Origin: an uncultured beta proteobacterium
Lineage (GTDB): Bacteria; Pseudomonadota; Gammaproteobacteria; Burkholderiales; Rhodocyclaceae
Length of the DNA: 64,000 nt
NCBI GenBank assembly: GCA_903908065.1
Contig: CAIVQO010000090.1
Coordinates: forward strand, 124,001 to 188,000
Direction of reading: 5' to 3'
Below, piece by piece: positions 1 to 9,590 of the stretch (positions within the stretch are counted from its first letter, which is position 1; each line of letters starts with the position of its first letter). The position numbers and the translations under genes were made by a program. The notes below the pieces were generated by a model. That model was given only the letters and a program-made list of their open reading frames with translations. It was not told the origin of the DNA and searched no databases.

Positions 1-143
1 ACGAAACGCGCAGCGAAGATGAAATCGATGCCGAGGAGATGCGGGCCACCACCCGGGTCCTGCAGGCGTTCGTCGGGTCCGACTTGTCGAATCCGACCGT
101 TGCGGCCCTGTTCGACCGCGTGCTGGCCTACCGGAGCCGTTAG
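1..143 (+). CDS. C-terminal end of an unidentified protein (partial)
   Basis: An open frame enters from the left edge and ends at TAG 141-143. It gives about 46 residues, acidic then helical, ending AYRSR. No domain is recognisable from this fragment. The next gene starts 2 bp after the stop, which suggests co-transcription with the HDOD gene. The reading frame is supported by position and by the absence of a better overlapping frame, not by homology. Confidence 0.5.
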   Translation, partial: ETRSEDEIDAEEMRATTRVLQAFVGSDLSNPTVAALFDRVLAYRSR

Positions 144-145
144 TC

Positions 146-1081
146 GTGCGTGGCATCGAGCGTTCCGACGTGATCGCGGGCCGCGAGCTGTTGCCGTCCT
201 TTCCCCGTGTCGTCGACGAGGTCCTGCGCACGCTAGAGGATCCGAAAGCCAATGTCGCGCTGCTGGTCGGTCATGTATCCCACGATCCTGCCCTGACCGC
301 GAGGGTGCTTGCCGAGACCAATGCCATTGCCATGGCCCGGCGCAAGGGCGCCGCCGTGCGCGATCTCTACACCGCAACCGCGATGATCGGATTGGCACGC
401 CTGCGCCAGCTCACCCTGCTGGCGAACCTGACGGATTTCGTGCGTGACGTCGAGGTTCCCGAGATTTTCGCGGCGTTCTGGAAGCACAGCGTCGCCACCA
501 GCATCGCGGCCCAGCTGCTTGCACTTCGTGGTGAACAGCCGGTCGATGCGGCGATCATCGGCGGCCTGCTGCATGACATCGGGAGGTTATGGCTGTACCG
601 CTTCAAGCCGCAAGAGTATGCGCGACTGTGGAGCGACTTCCTGGGCGGAAAGCGGGCGCTGGTGGCGCTGGAGCAGGAGCGCCTGGGGGTCGATCATGCA
701 GTCATCGGTGGCTGGCTGGCCGAGAGCTGGAACTTGCCGCGGAACATTTGTGAAGCGATTGGCCATCACCATACCCCGGAGTCTGTCCACCTGGACATGC
801 TAATCGCCCTCATTCACCTGAGCGAGGTGCTCAGCAACGCCCTCGACCTGGGGCATGGCCATGGCGAGAGGGTTGGCCACGTGTCGCGGCCGTGCTGCAG
901 TTTGCTGAAGCTGCATTGGGACGAAGCCGACGAGAACCTGATGGGGCGCATCGAGGCGAGCGCCGCCTTCGTCATTCGGGTCGACGTGACGGTGCGCGAG
1001 GGAAATCCGGTGCGCATCGTGATCGAGAATACCGGGGCGATCCCCGAAGAAATTCGGGACCGCCTGTTCGAAAATTCGTGA
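146..1081 (+). CDS. HDOD-domain signalling protein, frameshifted before its ATPase tail
   Basis: GTG start 146. Residues about 10-215 form an HDOD domain (a metal-free relative of HD phosphohydrolases used in signalling), with the segment GGLLHDIG near residue 140 and a run resembling H-x-x-x-G-x-W-L-A. After about residue 270 the protein switches to the second half of a histidine-kinase-type ATPase domain (RVDVTV, then IENTGAIPEEIRDRLFE) but stops at TGA 1079-1081. One missing base in the A run at 1071-1074 would join it to the next frame, which continues the ATPase domain. The usual N-box segment is absent between the two parts. It is either a real fused remnant with a frameshift or a sequencing error in a fusion gene. 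Confidence 0.8.
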   Translation: MRGIERSDVIAGRELLPSFPRVVDEVLRTLEDPKANVALLVGHVSHDPALTARVLAETNAIAMARRKGAAVRDLYTATAMIGLARLRQLTLLANLTDFVRDVEVPEIFAAFWKHSVATSIAAQLLALRGEQPVDAAIIGGLLHDIGRLWLYRFKPQEYARLWSDFLGGKRALVALEQERLGVDHAVIGGWLAESWNLPRNICEAIGHHHTPESVHLDMLIALIHLSEVLSNALDLGHGHGERVGHVSRPCCSLLKLHWDEADENLMGRIEASAAFVIRVDVTVREGNPVRIVIENTGAIPEEIRDRLFENS

Positions 1082-1230
1082 CCTTCGACAAGGCCGGAGG
1101 CACCGGCCTCGGCACCTATTCCGCGAAACTGCTTGCCGAGGCCCAGGGCGGGAGCATTTCAGTCGAGGTATCGGACGCCGAAAACAGGACCTCGATTACG
1201 GTTTCCCTGCCGGCTGGCGACGCTGCCTGA
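1072..1230 (+). pseudogene. Out-of-frame continuation: C-terminal HATPase remnant
   Basis: Read in the frame one base off the HDOD gene, this stretch gives KFVTFDKAGGTGLGTYSAKL and then a typical ATPase C-terminus ending at TGA 1228-1230. GGTGLG is the G2 ATP-lid box of histidine kinases. It completes the RDRLFE half-motif at the end of the HDOD frame exactly as in intact kinases (RLFEKFVT). It has no start or ribosome binding site of its own, so it is a frameshifted tail and not a separate gene. Confidence 0.75.
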
Positions 1231-1614
1231 TCAGCGGCACTTGGCTATTTCGGCGTCGCTCATCACCGGCTTGATAACGCAGCCGCGTTCCAGTTCCGCC
1301 TTGATACGCCGCGCCTCATCGCGCTTGGCGCGCAAGGCTTCCGCGGCCTTGCGTCGTTCGTCCTCGGCCTTGGGGTCGATGGCTTCCTGCACGGGCGGTG
1401 CTTGCACGGCACCGGCGGCCGCATTTGCCTGCGGTTTCGCGGGAGCTGCGCCGGCGGGCGCGTTGCCGGGCGGAGCCGACGGCAGGCCGGCCGCCGCCGC
1501 AGCGGCCACTGCCGAGGCGGGGTTGCCGCCCTGGGCCTGCTGGGCGCTGCTCGGCATGGCGAAGGCGAGCACGCCCGCGGCGAGCAGGAGGCGGATCGAA
1601 AGCGAGGTAGTCAT
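1231..1614 (-). CDS. Small exported Ala/Pro-rich protein with charged C-terminal half
   Basis: 127 residues. A clear signal peptide (MTTSLSIRLLLAAGVLAFA, cleavage probably after SSAQ) is followed by a low-complexity Ala/Pro/Gly stretch (about 25-75). A Lys/Arg/Glu-rich helix (about 80-115) and a short tail with two cysteines (ERGCVIKP and AKCR) end the protein. The paired cysteines could form a disulfide in the periplasm. I recognise no family. It is downstream of, and on the same strand as, the flavoprotein gene, 18 bp away. Its stop abuts the end of the HATPase remnant on the other strand. Confidence 0.65.
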   Translation of the reverse strand: MTTSLSIRLLLAAGVLAFAMPSSAQQAQGGNPASAVAAAAAAGLPSAPPGNAPAGAAPAKPQANAAAGAVQAPPVQEAIDPKAEDERRKAAEALRAKRDEARRIKAELERGCVIKPVMSDAEIAKCR

Positions 1615-1632
1615 GGTGTCTCCGGATTGTGT

Positions 1633-3156
1633 TCACGCAGGTTTCGGCAGGCCGGCCTGGCAACCTTCGGCACAACAGCGCCCGGGTTGGCGACCCAGGG
1701 CGATGCGCTTCGTCGCGTCGGCAAGTATGCCACGGTCAAGCAGGTTTTCGACAATTTCGACGCGGTCGGCGATCGGGTAACGGCGGAATATTTCCTTCTT
1801 CATCCCCGCCGGCGAGCCGCCGCCGTGCAGGCTGATCACCGAGTACCAGCCGGCCTGGTAGGAGGCGGTCAGGTCCTCGATGAAGCGCGCCACGGCGATG
1901 CGTTTTTCGTAGGGGATGTCCGAGCGTGCCCCGAGCACCTCCGAAATGCGCCCCGCGGTGGCCGGGTTGTGGTCTTCGTCCGGCCCTGGCAGCGTCACGA
2001 TCAGCCCGCCCGAAACTTCGTGCGCCAGGCGCTGCATGTCGTAGATCTGCGTCGCAAGAAGGAGCTTGCCGATGTTGGCGAACACCGGCTCGGGCATGGC
2101 GATGCCGTTGGCTTCCGGCGTGGCATACACCGAGGCGGCGACGCCGCAGGCGTAGAAGCCTTCGACCAGCGTGATCAGTTCGGTCATCGCCTCGCGCAGG
2201 CCGTGGGCGCGTTCCGCGTCGAGGCCGTTGGCCTCGGTCATCAGCGTGCCGGCGCCGATCAGCAGGTCGCCGTAGCCGGCGCGCGCGGCGATGCAGGTGT
2301 GGCGGTGGTGGGTGGCATAGGCGTAGGTGATCTCGGCGCCGAGGCGCCATTCGCCGGCGAGGAAGACGCGCTCCCAGGGCACGAAGACGCGGTCGAAGAG
2401 GCAGACCGAGGTACTCTGGCCGAAGCGGTTGGAAAAGCTCGCCGCCGCCTCGCCCGGGCGCCCAGCGGGGCGCGCCACCTGGGTCAGGCCCGGGGCATCC
2501 ACCGGCACCGCACAGCATACGGCGTAATCGGCGTCGGCCTCGGCCATGGCGCGGCAGGGCATCACCAGCAGCTCGTGCATGTAGGGCCCGCCGGTGACGA
2601 TCGCCTTGGCGCCGGAGATGACGATGCCGTCTGCGCGGCGCTCGACGATGCGCACGTAGGCGTCCGGGTTGGCTTGGGCGTGCGGCCGTTTCGAGCGGTC
2701 TCCCTTGGCATCGGTCATGGCGATGCCGACGGCAAGGTCGGCGCTGCGGATGTACTCGTAATACGCCTGGGCACGGGCTGCGTACTCGGTGCCGTGCTCG
2801 GCATCGAGCGCCGGCGCCGCCTGCAGGATGCCGGCCATCGCGTCGCCGGCCAGGTAGCGCTGGGCGCAGCCGGTGTAGCGGCAGATCAGGCGTACGGCCT
2901 CCAGTTTCTGCAGCAGTTCATCCACCGAGTGCGGCACGTGCAGCATGCGGTTGTAGTCGCCGCCACCGTTGCCGGCCACGCGCATCAGTACCGCAGTGTC
3001 CTCGCGCAAGGCGAAGTCGTAAGAAAGGCCGACGGCATTGACGCCGGGGACCAGCGCCGGTTCGTCGGCCACGGAAGCGACGGCGTGGCCGTCGACATAC
3101 ACTGCGGGCTTGAGGCGGCGCAGGGATTCGCGGTACTCGGCGGCGGTCATCGGCAT
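1633..3156 (-). CDS. HpaB/4-hydroxybutyryl-CoA dehydratase family flavoprotein
   Basis: 507 residues, matching along its length the family of 4-hydroxyphenylacetate 3-monooxygenase (HpaB) and 4-hydroxybutyryl-CoA dehydratase/vinylacetyl-CoA isomerase (AbfD). Family landmarks include the N-terminal MTAAEYRESL, the flavin-pocket region ISGAKAIVTGG, WERVFLAGEW, and HGGGSPAGMKKEIFRRYP near the C-terminus. AbfD holds a [4Fe-4S] cluster through three Cys and one His. Aligning by eye, only the first Cys (GCAQRYLAGD) and the His (HHRHTCIAAR) are kept; the other two positions are Tyr and Ala. A dehydratase function is therefore doubtful, and a flavin monooxygenase or isomerase is more likely. The C-terminus carries three clustered cysteines (CCAEGC). 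SD-like AGGAG lies just upstream of the ATG. Confidence 0.8.
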   Translation of the reverse strand: MPMTAAEYRESLRRLKPAVYVDGHAVASVADEPALVPGVNAVGLSYDFALREDTAVLMRVAGNGGGDYNRMLHVPHSVDELLQKLEAVRLICRYTGCAQRYLAGDAMAGILQAAPALDAEHGTEYAARAQAYYEYIRSADLAVGIAMTDAKGDRSKRPHAQANPDAYVRIVERRADGIVISGAKAIVTGGPYMHELLVMPCRAMAEADADYAVCCAVPVDAPGLTQVARPAGRPGEAAASFSNRFGQSTSVCLFDRVFVPWERVFLAGEWRLGAEITYAYATHHRHTCIAARAGYGDLLIGAGTLMTEANGLDAERAHGLREAMTELITLVEGFYACGVAASVYATPEANGIAMPEPVFANIGKLLLATQIYDMQRLAHEVSGGLIVTLPGPDEDHNPATAGRISEVLGARSDIPYEKRIAVARFIEDLTASYQAGWYSVISLHGGGSPAGMKKEIFRRYPIADRVEIVENLLDRGILADATKRIALGRQPGRCCAEGCQAGLPKPA

Positions 3157-3249
3157 GGGCTTCTCCTCCTTTTACCGGACGATGTTAGCCGCCGAAGCTG
3201 CTAAAGTGAAGCCAGCCGGCAGGCCAAGACCGGCACAGGACGAGACCCC

Positions 3250-4071
3250 ATGAACCGACCCCACCTCCATGCCCTGGCAACGGAGCTCGAAAGCTTCGCC
3301 GCCGAACCCTACTACCAACCGGTCGGGCGCGAGCTCGAGCTGTTCCAGGCCGCCGCGGGCAAGAAGCTGCCGGTGCTGCTCAAGGGCCCCACCGGCTGCG
3401 GCAAGACCCGCTTCGTCGAATACATGGCCTGGAAGCTCGGCCGACCGCTGGTCACCGTGGCCTGCCACGACGACCTGACCAGCGCCGACCTGGTCGGCCG
3501 CTACCTGCTGGCCGGCGAGGAGACCGTCTGGCTCGACGGGCCGCTCACGGCCGCCGTGCGCGCCGGCGCCATCTGCTACCTCGACGAGGTGGTCGAGGCG
3601 CGCAAGGACACCACGGTGGTGATCCATCCGCTGACCGACACGCGGCGTGTGCTGCCGGTGGAAAAGCGCGGCGAGCTGGTGCGCGCGCCCGACAACTTCA
3701 TGCTGGTGGTGTCCTACAACCCCGGCTACCAGAGCGTGCTTAAGGAGCTCAAGCAGAGCACGCGCCAGCGCTTCGTCGCCCTCGATTTCGACTATCCGCC
3801 GGCCGAGCTCGAAGCCGCCATTGTCGCGCGCGAAACCGGCATCGCCGCCGACACTGCCGCGCAGCTGGTCAAGCTTGGCGGCCTGACGCGCAACCTCAAG
3901 GGCCAGGGCCTCGACGAAGGCGCCAGCACGCGCCTGCTGGTGCACGCCGGCCACCTGATCGCCTCCGGCGTGGCGCCGCGCGATGCTTGCGCCGCGGCGG
4001 TGGGCCGGGCGCTGTCCGACGATGCCGATTCGGTAGCCGCAGTCGATGACCTGATCCGTGCCGTCTTCTGA
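3250..4071 (+). CDS. MoxR-type AAA+ ATPase of the CbbQ/NorQ/NirQ family
   Basis: 273 residues. Walker A GPTGCGKT is near residue 45, the family segment [18 protein letters not shown] follows, and Walker B is [11 protein letters not shown]. The C-terminal CbbQ region begins about residue 200. These ATPases pair with a VWA-domain protein to remodel or activate a metalloenzyme (RuBisCO for CbbQO, nitric-oxide reductase for NorQD). The VWA partner follows with a 14-bp overlap, so the two are translationally coupled. No RuBisCO or norCB genes are in the window, so the client cannot be assigned and I give no symbol. The start ATG 3250 follows the segment CAGGACGAGACCCC. Confidence 0.9.
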   Translation: MNRPHLHALATELESFAAEPYYQPVGRELELFQAAAGKKLPVLLKGPTGCGKTRFVEYMAWKLGRPLVTVACHDDLTSADLVGRYLLAGEETVWLDGPLTAAVRAGAICYLDEVVEARKDTTVVIHPLTDTRRVLPVEKRGELVRAPDNFMLVVSYNPGYQSVLKELKQSTRQRFVALDFDYPPAELEAAIVARETGIAADTAAQLVKLGGLTRNLKGQGLDEGASTRLLVHAGHLIASGVAPRDACAAAVGRALSDDADSVAAVDDLIRAVF

Positions 4072-6124
4072 ACGCCTCGATCACGCCGCGCTGGGCGCCC
4101 GTCTCGACGCGATCTTCAGCTTCGACGTCTCGTCGGGGCGCAACTACGACGAGCTGATCGAGCCGCTACAGGGCGCCGAGCGCGCAACGCAGGACTTCGC
4201 GCTGCACTGGGCCACGGTCGCAGCCCGTACCCACCTCGAAATTGCCTACCTCGTGGTGCTGCTGGCGCCGCAGGCGTTGTGCCGGCTCAGCAGCCGTCAG
4301 GCCGAGGCCTGGGTGGTGGCCGCGCTCGACGGCTTCGACCGCATCGGACTGCGTGCGGCGGTGATGGCCCTGCGCGACATCGAGGGCTTCGCGCGCGGCG
4401 TCTCGCCCGCGGCGGTTGGCCTCGATGCCATCACGCCGCGCCTGCAACGCTTCCTGCAGGGACTCTCGGGGCGCGGCCTGCGCGTCGAGGCCGACAGCGC
4501 GCCATGGACCGACACCGAGACGGTGTACCTGCCGCCTCGGATCGAACTGTCCAGCCATGAGGCCTCGGCCGAGCGCTACCTGGCCCTGGTGGCGTTGCTC
4601 TGGGCGCAGGGACGTTGGGGTACCTATGCGTTGGACATCGACGCGGCTCTGGCCGACTTCGACCGGCCCGATTACGCACTGGGCTGGCTCGCCCTGCTCG
4701 AAGCGCGGCGCCTGGGCACACGCCTGTCGCAGGAGCTGCCCGGCCTGCGCAGCGAACTGGCGCTGCTGCTGGAGGTGCTGCCGCCGGAACTCGATGCCGC
4801 GCGCGAAGCGCTTGTCGCACCCGGCTCCGACATAGCCGACAGCATCGCCTGGCTGCGCGATAACGCCCTGCTCGCCGTATCGCCGGCGCCGACTTTTGAG
4901 CATCTGCCGGTGCTGCGCCCGGCCGTTGCGCGGCAAGTGCGCGCCGCGCGCATCCGCGAGCAGAGCCAGGTGCTGCGCCTGTCGATCGCCGAGCTGCTGG
5001 AATCCATGCGCCAGGCGCAGGACGCTGCGCCGCCGGAACTGGACGTGGACGCCGACCCGGAGCGCCTGGAACTCGAGGTGAAGATCGATGGTGCCAGCGT
5101 CACCCTGCCGCCGGAGGGGCTCGCCGCCGCGCAATCCCTGCTGCAGGACATGGGCGAGATCGCCCCGGAACTGCTGGTGCCGGCCGGCCCGGCGGAATGG
5201 AAAGGCGATGGCAAGGCAGGCGGCGGCAAGCCTGGCACGCTGGAGACGCATGCCGACGCGCTGTTCGACGAATGGGATTACCGTCGCCGCGCCTACCGGC
5301 GCCAGTGGTGCCACGTGTACCTGCATGAGGTCGGCGGCGGCGACGCCGCCTATGTTCCGGCGGTACGCGCCCGCCATGCGCCGCTGATCCGCCAGCTGCG
5401 CCGCCGCTTTGAGGCCATGCGCGGCGAGGACCGCGTGCTGCGCCGCCAGGCCGACGGCCCGGAGGTGGACATGGATGCGCTGGTGGCTGCCATCGCCGAC
5501 CGCCGCGGCGGCGCCGAGCCCAGCCCGCGCCTGTTCTGCCGCCGCCAGCGCGATGAGCGATCGCTGGCCGCCGTATTCCTGGTGGACATGAGCGGCAGCA
5601 CCCAGGGCTGGGTCAACGACGCCGAGCGCGAAGCCTTGGTGCTGCTCTGCGAGGCGCTGGAAATGCTCGACGACCGCTACGCGATCTGGGGTTTCTCGGG
5701 CTGGACGCGCACCCGCAGCGACCTCTACCGCATCAAGGATTTCGACGAGGCCTACGGCGCCGAGGTGCAGGCGCGCATCGCCGCGATCCAGCCGCGCGAT
5801 TACACCCGCATGGGGCCGCCGATCCGGTTCGTCACCGAACGCCTGCTCGCCGAGCCGGCGCGCCACCGCCTGCTGGTGACCATTTCCGACGGCCGCCCGG
5901 ACGACTTCGGCGACGACTACCGCAGCGACTACGGCATCGAGGACACCCGTCAGGCCCTGCTCGAAGCCCGCCGCGCCGGCGTGCGCCCCTTCTGCATCAC
6001 CATCGACCGCGCCGGCGCCGACTACCTGAAACACATGTACGGCCCGGCGGCCTTTGCCGTGCTCGACGAGGTGCGCAAGCTGCCGCTGAAGGTGGCGGAG
6101 ATTTATCGCCGGCTGACGATATGA
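4058..6124 (+). CDS. VWA-domain activator protein (CbbO/NorD type)
   Basis: 688 residues from GTG 4058, overlapping the AAA+ gene. The C-terminal VWA domain (about 505-680) has an intact [15 protein letters not shown], plus SDGRPDD later in the fold. The N-terminal two-thirds is the helical region typical of NorD/CbbO. CbbO proteins are longer and NorD shorter, so length does not settle the client. Residues about 272-281 (AVSPAPTF) are encoded by a core copy of the dispersed repeat at 4872-4896, lying in the linker before the Arg-rich segment. With the ATPase it should form a chaperone-like activation complex in the cytoplasm. Confidence 0.88.
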   Translation: MPSSERLDHAALGARLDAIFSFDVSSGRNYDELIEPLQGAERATQDFALHWATVAARTHLEIAYLVVLLAPQALCRLSSRQAEAWVVAALDGFDRIGLRAAVMALRDIEGFARGVSPAAVGLDAITPRLQRFLQGLSGRGLRVEADSAPWTDTETVYLPPRIELSSHEASAERYLALVALLWAQGRWGTYALDIDAALADFDRPDYALGWLALLEARRLGTRLSQELPGLRSELALLLEVLPPELDAAREALVAPGSDIADSIAWLRDNALLAVSPAPTFEHLPVLRPAVARQVRAARIREQSQVLRLSIAELLESMRQAQDAAPPELDVDADPERLELEVKIDGASVTLPPEGLAAAQSLLQDMGEIAPELLVPAGPAEWKGDGKAGGGKPGTLETHADALFDEWDYRRRAYRRQWCHVYLHEVGGGDAAYVPAVRARHAPLIRQLRRRFEAMRGEDRVLRRQADGPEVDMDALVAAIADRRGGAEPSPRLFCRRQRDERSLAAVFLVDMSGSTQGWVNDAEREALVLLCEALEMLDDRYAIWGFSGWTRTRSDLYRIKDFDEAYGAEVQARIAAIQPRDYTRMGPPIRFVTERLLAEPARHRLLVTISDGRPDDFGDDYRSDYGIEDTRQALLEARRAGVRPFCITIDRAGADYLKHMYGPAAFAVLDEVRKLPLKVAEIYRRLTI
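4872..4896 (-). repeat. Core copy of the dispersed GC-rich repeat, inside the VWA gene
   Basis: Reads on the plus strand TCGCCGTATCGCC then GGCGCCGACTTT. It differs by one or two bases from the copies at 37797, 48421 and 54900. It is in frame and encodes AVSPAPT. The hairpin part of the full element is missing here. Confidence 0.75.
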
Positions 6125-6448
6125 AGTGGTGTGGATGATGATCGCGCGGAACCGCGGATCATCGACTAATGAATCCCAGACGCTTGAATGGCCGGTGGCG
6201 ACTGCGGATTCAACCAGTCATTCGAACCACCTTCACTATGCTGGCTCGTCGGCCTTTGCCGACCTTGGACCTATGGCCAGACTCGGGCGGCAATGCGGCG
6301 GTCACCTGCCGTTCAACTGAGATTCGCCTCAAAGGGCTGCTTACCTATCCGACGTACGCGAACTCCCGACCCTGAAAAGCCCCTCAGACCGACACAGGGT
6401 ACGTAAGCAATGACGAGGATGCTGCCATTCGCTTCGCCGTGCCATCAA
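6125..6448. other. Intergenic stretch, lower GC, no gene seen
   Basis: About 320 bp between the VWA gene and the convergent GGDEF gene. Overlapping short open frames here show no start signals or recognisable domains. The base composition is visibly lower in GC than the flanking operons. I see no terminator with a T-tract and no clear inverted repeat. Confidence 0.5.
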
Positions 6449-7801
6449 TCAGACATCATCGATCCGAATCTGATTCCGACCAGCCCTCTTTGCCTCGTAC
6501 ATCGCTGCGTCCGCGCGTTTAATGATGTCAGCCGAGTCGGCTTCGTGATTCATGAACAGAGTCACTCCGATGCTGACAGTGCATTGGTGATTAATGGTTT
6601 CACCAGTCTGAGATCCGCCTCTCGGCGCCAGCAGATAAGGTTCGCCCAGAGCATTTCGAATTTTTTCGGCGATGACGGTCGCTTCTGACGCTGAAGCAGC
6701 GCGATCGGCAGTCAGCTCATTGATCAATACGACGAACTCATCACCGCCAAGGCGCGATACGGTATCTGTCTCGCGAATGCAGCCTTTAATGCGTCTGGCA
6801 GCTTCAATTAATAGTTGGTCACCCGCTTCATGTCCGTGCGTGTCATTGAGGGGCTTGAAATTGTCGAGATCTAGAAACATCAACGCACCGTGGCAACCTC
6901 TGCGTTTGCTAGCGGCAACGGTTTGCTGCAAGCGGTCGCCGAGCAGCCTACGATTCGGCAGCTTTGTCAGCGTATCGTAGAAAGCCAGTTGCGTTATCTG
7001 TTGCTCAAGTTGCTTGCGTTCAGTGATATCGCGAATAAAGCACAACATCATCGGTTCGTTCTGGTGCCCGAGCGGGGCGACATGCACCTCGACCGGAAAC
7101 GATCGTCCGTCCTTGCGGACGTCGACAGATTCAGCTGAAAAGTTATGCCCGGACTTGATCGTGGCGACGGCATCGGAGAACACATTGATGTGATCAGCCT
7201 GCACGAATTCGCTGCCGTGCTTGCCAATGAATTCGGCGCGTGTATAGCCGTAGGTACGGCATGCTTCCTGATTGGCATCCTGAACATAGCCGTCCATACT
7301 GATAAGCAGGACGGGATCGGCGGCACATTCGAATATGCTACGGAATCGTTCTTCGCTCTGGCGTAATTCGCCTTCCGCTTTCTTGCGCTCGGTGATGTCG
7401 AGCATGAATCCGCTCCAGACCACGGTTGTGCCCGGTGGCGCCGGATTCGGTCTTGACGACAATTGAATCCATTTCACAGTACCGGAACGTGTCCGAATCC
7501 GGACTTCGGCGTCAAATGAGACTCCCTTCCGGTTAGCAGAGACATCCTCGGCTTTCAATCGCTCCAGGTCTTCAGCGACAATCAAATCCCAGAACAAGCC
7601 AGCATCAGCGAGCAGATCGATTTCATCTATTTCCAGAAGCTCGCGACACTTTGGACCGACGTAAAGAAACTTGCTGCTACCATCAGGGTTCAGCACATAG
7701 TCGTAAAGCATGCCGGGAATTGTGGCTGCGAGACGTCGAAGTCGTTCCTCTTCCCCACCGTATGGGAGTATTTGCGAAACAGGATCAACTGCGTCGGACA
7801 T
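6449..7801 (-). CDS. PAS-PAS-GGDEF diguanylate cyclase
   Basis: 450 residues from ATG 7801 (AAGGGA about 8 nt upstream). A TTG start at 7870 with AGGAG is an alternative that adds 23 unconserved residues. Two PAS domains follow in order (about 20-135 and 145-265), each ending in a DITERKK/DITERKQ PAC signature. A GGDEF domain (about 275-450) comes next, with FLDLDNFK and an intact RLGGDEF active site, so c-di-GMP synthesis is expected. No membrane segment or EAL domain is present, so it is a cytosolic sensor. Codon use is richer in A/T than in its neighbours and both flanks are low-GC spacer, which suggests acquisition by transfer. Confidence 0.9.
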   Translation of the reverse strand: MSDAVDPVSQILPYGGEEERLRRLAATIPGMLYDYVLNPDGSSKFLYVGPKCRELLEIDEIDLLADAGLFWDLIVAEDLERLKAEDVSANRKGVSFDAEVRIRTRSGTVKWIQLSSRPNPAPPGTTVVWSGFMLDITERKKAEGELRQSEERFRSIFECAADPVLLISMDGYVQDANQEACRTYGYTRAEFIGKHGSEFVQADHINVFSDAVATIKSGHNFSAESVDVRKDGRSFPVEVHVAPLGHQNEPMMLCFIRDITERKQLEQQITQLAFYDTLTKLPNRRLLGDRLQQTVAASKRRGCHGALMFLDLDNFKPLNDTHGHEAGDQLLIEAARRIKGCIRETDTVSRLGGDEFVVLINELTADRAASASEATVIAEKIRNALGEPYLLAPRGGSQTGETINHQCTVSIGVTLFMNHEADSADIIKRADAAMYEAKRAGRNQIRIDDV

Positions 7802-7870
7802 CAGTGCATCCCTTGAACACATTCCCGAGCTTGAACCATATTTCACCGACCCTTTAGGGCATACCGACAA

Positions 7871-8325
7871 TCATGCTCCTACACTCGCGAATGATTATGG
7901 CGAAGGAAAAACCACAAGCACATCGCAGTAGCGACCTCCAGTTCCTCCCCTCATCTTACCAATTGGACGCCTAGTGGCTATTCCAACAGATATTTGGGGC
8001 CGACTAGAACCGATGTGGCAGCGGCAAAGGTCAGTCAGTCACCGGACACGGCGACACCATTCAGCCCCACCAGTGCCAGCCCGCGCTGCAGTGCCGACTC
8101 TGGCCGCAGTAACTTTCGGGATAGCCCTATGTCGTTGCTCTTGAAACGCATGACCGACAGGAATAGGTTCATTGCTGCCCGAAGTACCAACGTGGGCAAC
8201 TTCCGCTTTTGGCCGAATGCCGCCTCCGGCTCTGACGTTTGGAAAAACCTCTACTGCCACGCAGCGGCGGAAGATCGCAGAAATCCGCCACAAACCGACG
8301 ATGCCCATGGATGCGAGGTCCGCGC
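7871..8325. other. Intergenic stretch upstream of the GGDEF gene, no gene seen
   Basis: About 450 bp between the GGDEF gene and chaA. GC is lower than average until about 8300. Overlapping frames on both strands look like chance open frames (biased Arg/Pro/Ser content, no signals). The promoter of the GGDEF gene must lie here, but I cannot pick a convincing -35/-10 pair. Confidence 0.5.
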
Positions 8326-9420
8326 TCAGGGAACGATCGACAGGAACAGGAAGGCGGCAAACACCACGAGGTGCACCGTGCCGTGCAGCACGGTGGCCCG
8401 ACCGCTGGCCAGGGTGATGGTGCTGACCGCGAAGGTGAGGACCAGCAGCACGATTTCCTTTGGCGGCAGTCCGAGGGTCATCGGCATCTCGAAGACGATG
8501 GCGACGAAGCCGATTGCCGGGATCGTCAGGCCGATGGTGGCCAGCGCCGAGCCCAGCGCGAGGTTGAGGCTGATCTGCATGCGGTTGCCGATCGCGGCGC
8601 GGAAGGCGGCGCCGGTTTCCGGCAGCAGGACGATCAGCGCGATGATTACGCCGACGAAGGAACTCGGCGCCCCGATCGCCTTCACCACCCCCTCGATTTT
8701 GGGCGCCAGGGTCTTAGCCAGCCCGACCACGGCAACCAGCGCCGCGCAGAGCAGCACGAATGCGGCCACCGCCGCGTGTCGGGCGGGAGCCTCGCCGTGT
8801 TCCTCGCGGCCTTCTCCCGGCGCGCCGACGGGCAGGAAATGCTCGCGGTGACGAATCGTTTGGACGAACACGAAAACGCCGAACAGCAGCAGCGACATCA
8901 GGCCGGCGAAGGCGAGCTGAAGGTTGGAGTAGGTCGGGCCTGCGGTGGTGGTCGTGAACTGCGGCAGGACCAGCGACAGCGTGGTCAGCGGTATCAGTAC
9001 GGCAAGCGCCGGGCTGCTGCCTTCGACGCGAAACACGGCGACATGGTTGCGCAGCGCGCCGGCGAGCAGGCAGAGGCCGACGATGCCGTTGCAGACGATC
9101 ATCACGGTGGCGAAGACGGTATCGCGGGCGAGCGCGTCCTGACCCGCGCCGCCGGAAATCTTGAGCGAGACGATCAGCGAGACTTCGATGACGGTGACGG
9201 CGAGCGCGAGGATCAGGGCGCCGAAGGGTTCGCCGACGTAGTGGGCGACGGTTTCCGCGTGCTTTACGGCGACCGTCACGCTGGCGATCAGCACGGCGGC
9301 CAGCACCAGACTTGCCAGCCCGCCCAGCGTCTGGCCCCAGACGGCGAACAGCACCGCACAGGCGAGCACTGGCCCGGCAACGGTCCACAGCGGCAGCGAG
9401 AAAGGCCGGGTCAGATTCAT
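8326..9420 (-). CDS. chaA: Calcium/proton antiporter ChaA
   Basis: 364 residues from ATG 9420, close to the E. coli length of 366. Eleven or so hydrophobic segments are visible. The two inverted CaCA-type repeats carry the acidic motifs [20 protein letters not shown] (about 65-85) and the second-half VVLLPE-like segment [20 protein letters not shown]. ChaA exchanges cytoplasmic Ca2+ (and Na+ or K+) for protons at the inner membrane. An upstream extension of the frame to 9471 lacks family similarity. It is divergent from yedI, with 170 bp between the starts. Confidence 0.9.
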   Translation of the reverse strand: MNLTRPFSLPLWTVAGPVLACAVLFAVWGQTLGGLASLVLAAVLIASVTVAVKHAETVAHYVGEPFGALILALAVTVIEVSLIVSLKISGGAGQDALARDTVFATVMIVCNGIVGLCLLAGALRNHVAVFRVEGSSPALAVLIPLTTLSLVLPQFTTTTAGPTYSNLQLAFAGLMSLLLFGVFVFVQTIRHREHFLPVGAPGEGREEHGEAPARHAAVAAFVLLCAALVAVVGLAKTLAPKIEGVVKAIGAPSSFVGVIIALIVLLPETGAAFRAAIGNRMQISLNLALGSALATIGLTIPAIGFVAIVFEMPMTLGLPPKEIVLLVLTFAVSTITLASGRATVLHGTVHLVVFAAFLFLSIVP

Positions 9421-9590
9421 GTCCTGGCAAAAGAGTGCGAATCGAAGCGGGCCGCGCGGCGCGGAACGCAAGGCAATATACCGGTGATCGGAAATCGCCG
9501 GCTTGGTTCCTCTGGCGGCCGGGCTGGGTCTCCCTGCCGATCACCGCTAAACTGCCTGCCGTTATTTATCCCGTACGGAATCCGCTGACC

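Noticed and set aside
1402-3204. 600-residue open frame on the plus strand opposite the flavoprotein
   Set aside because: It is the antisense shadow of a clear family member, with His/Arg/Gly-rich composition and no motif.
4166-6034. 622-residue open frame antisense to the VWA gene
   Set aside because: Antisense shadow in high-GC DNA; the plus-strand VWA protein has intact MIDAS residues.
6126-6406. Three overlapping small open frames after the VWA gene
   Set aside because: No ribosome binding sites, no conserved pattern, and they overlap each other in different frames.
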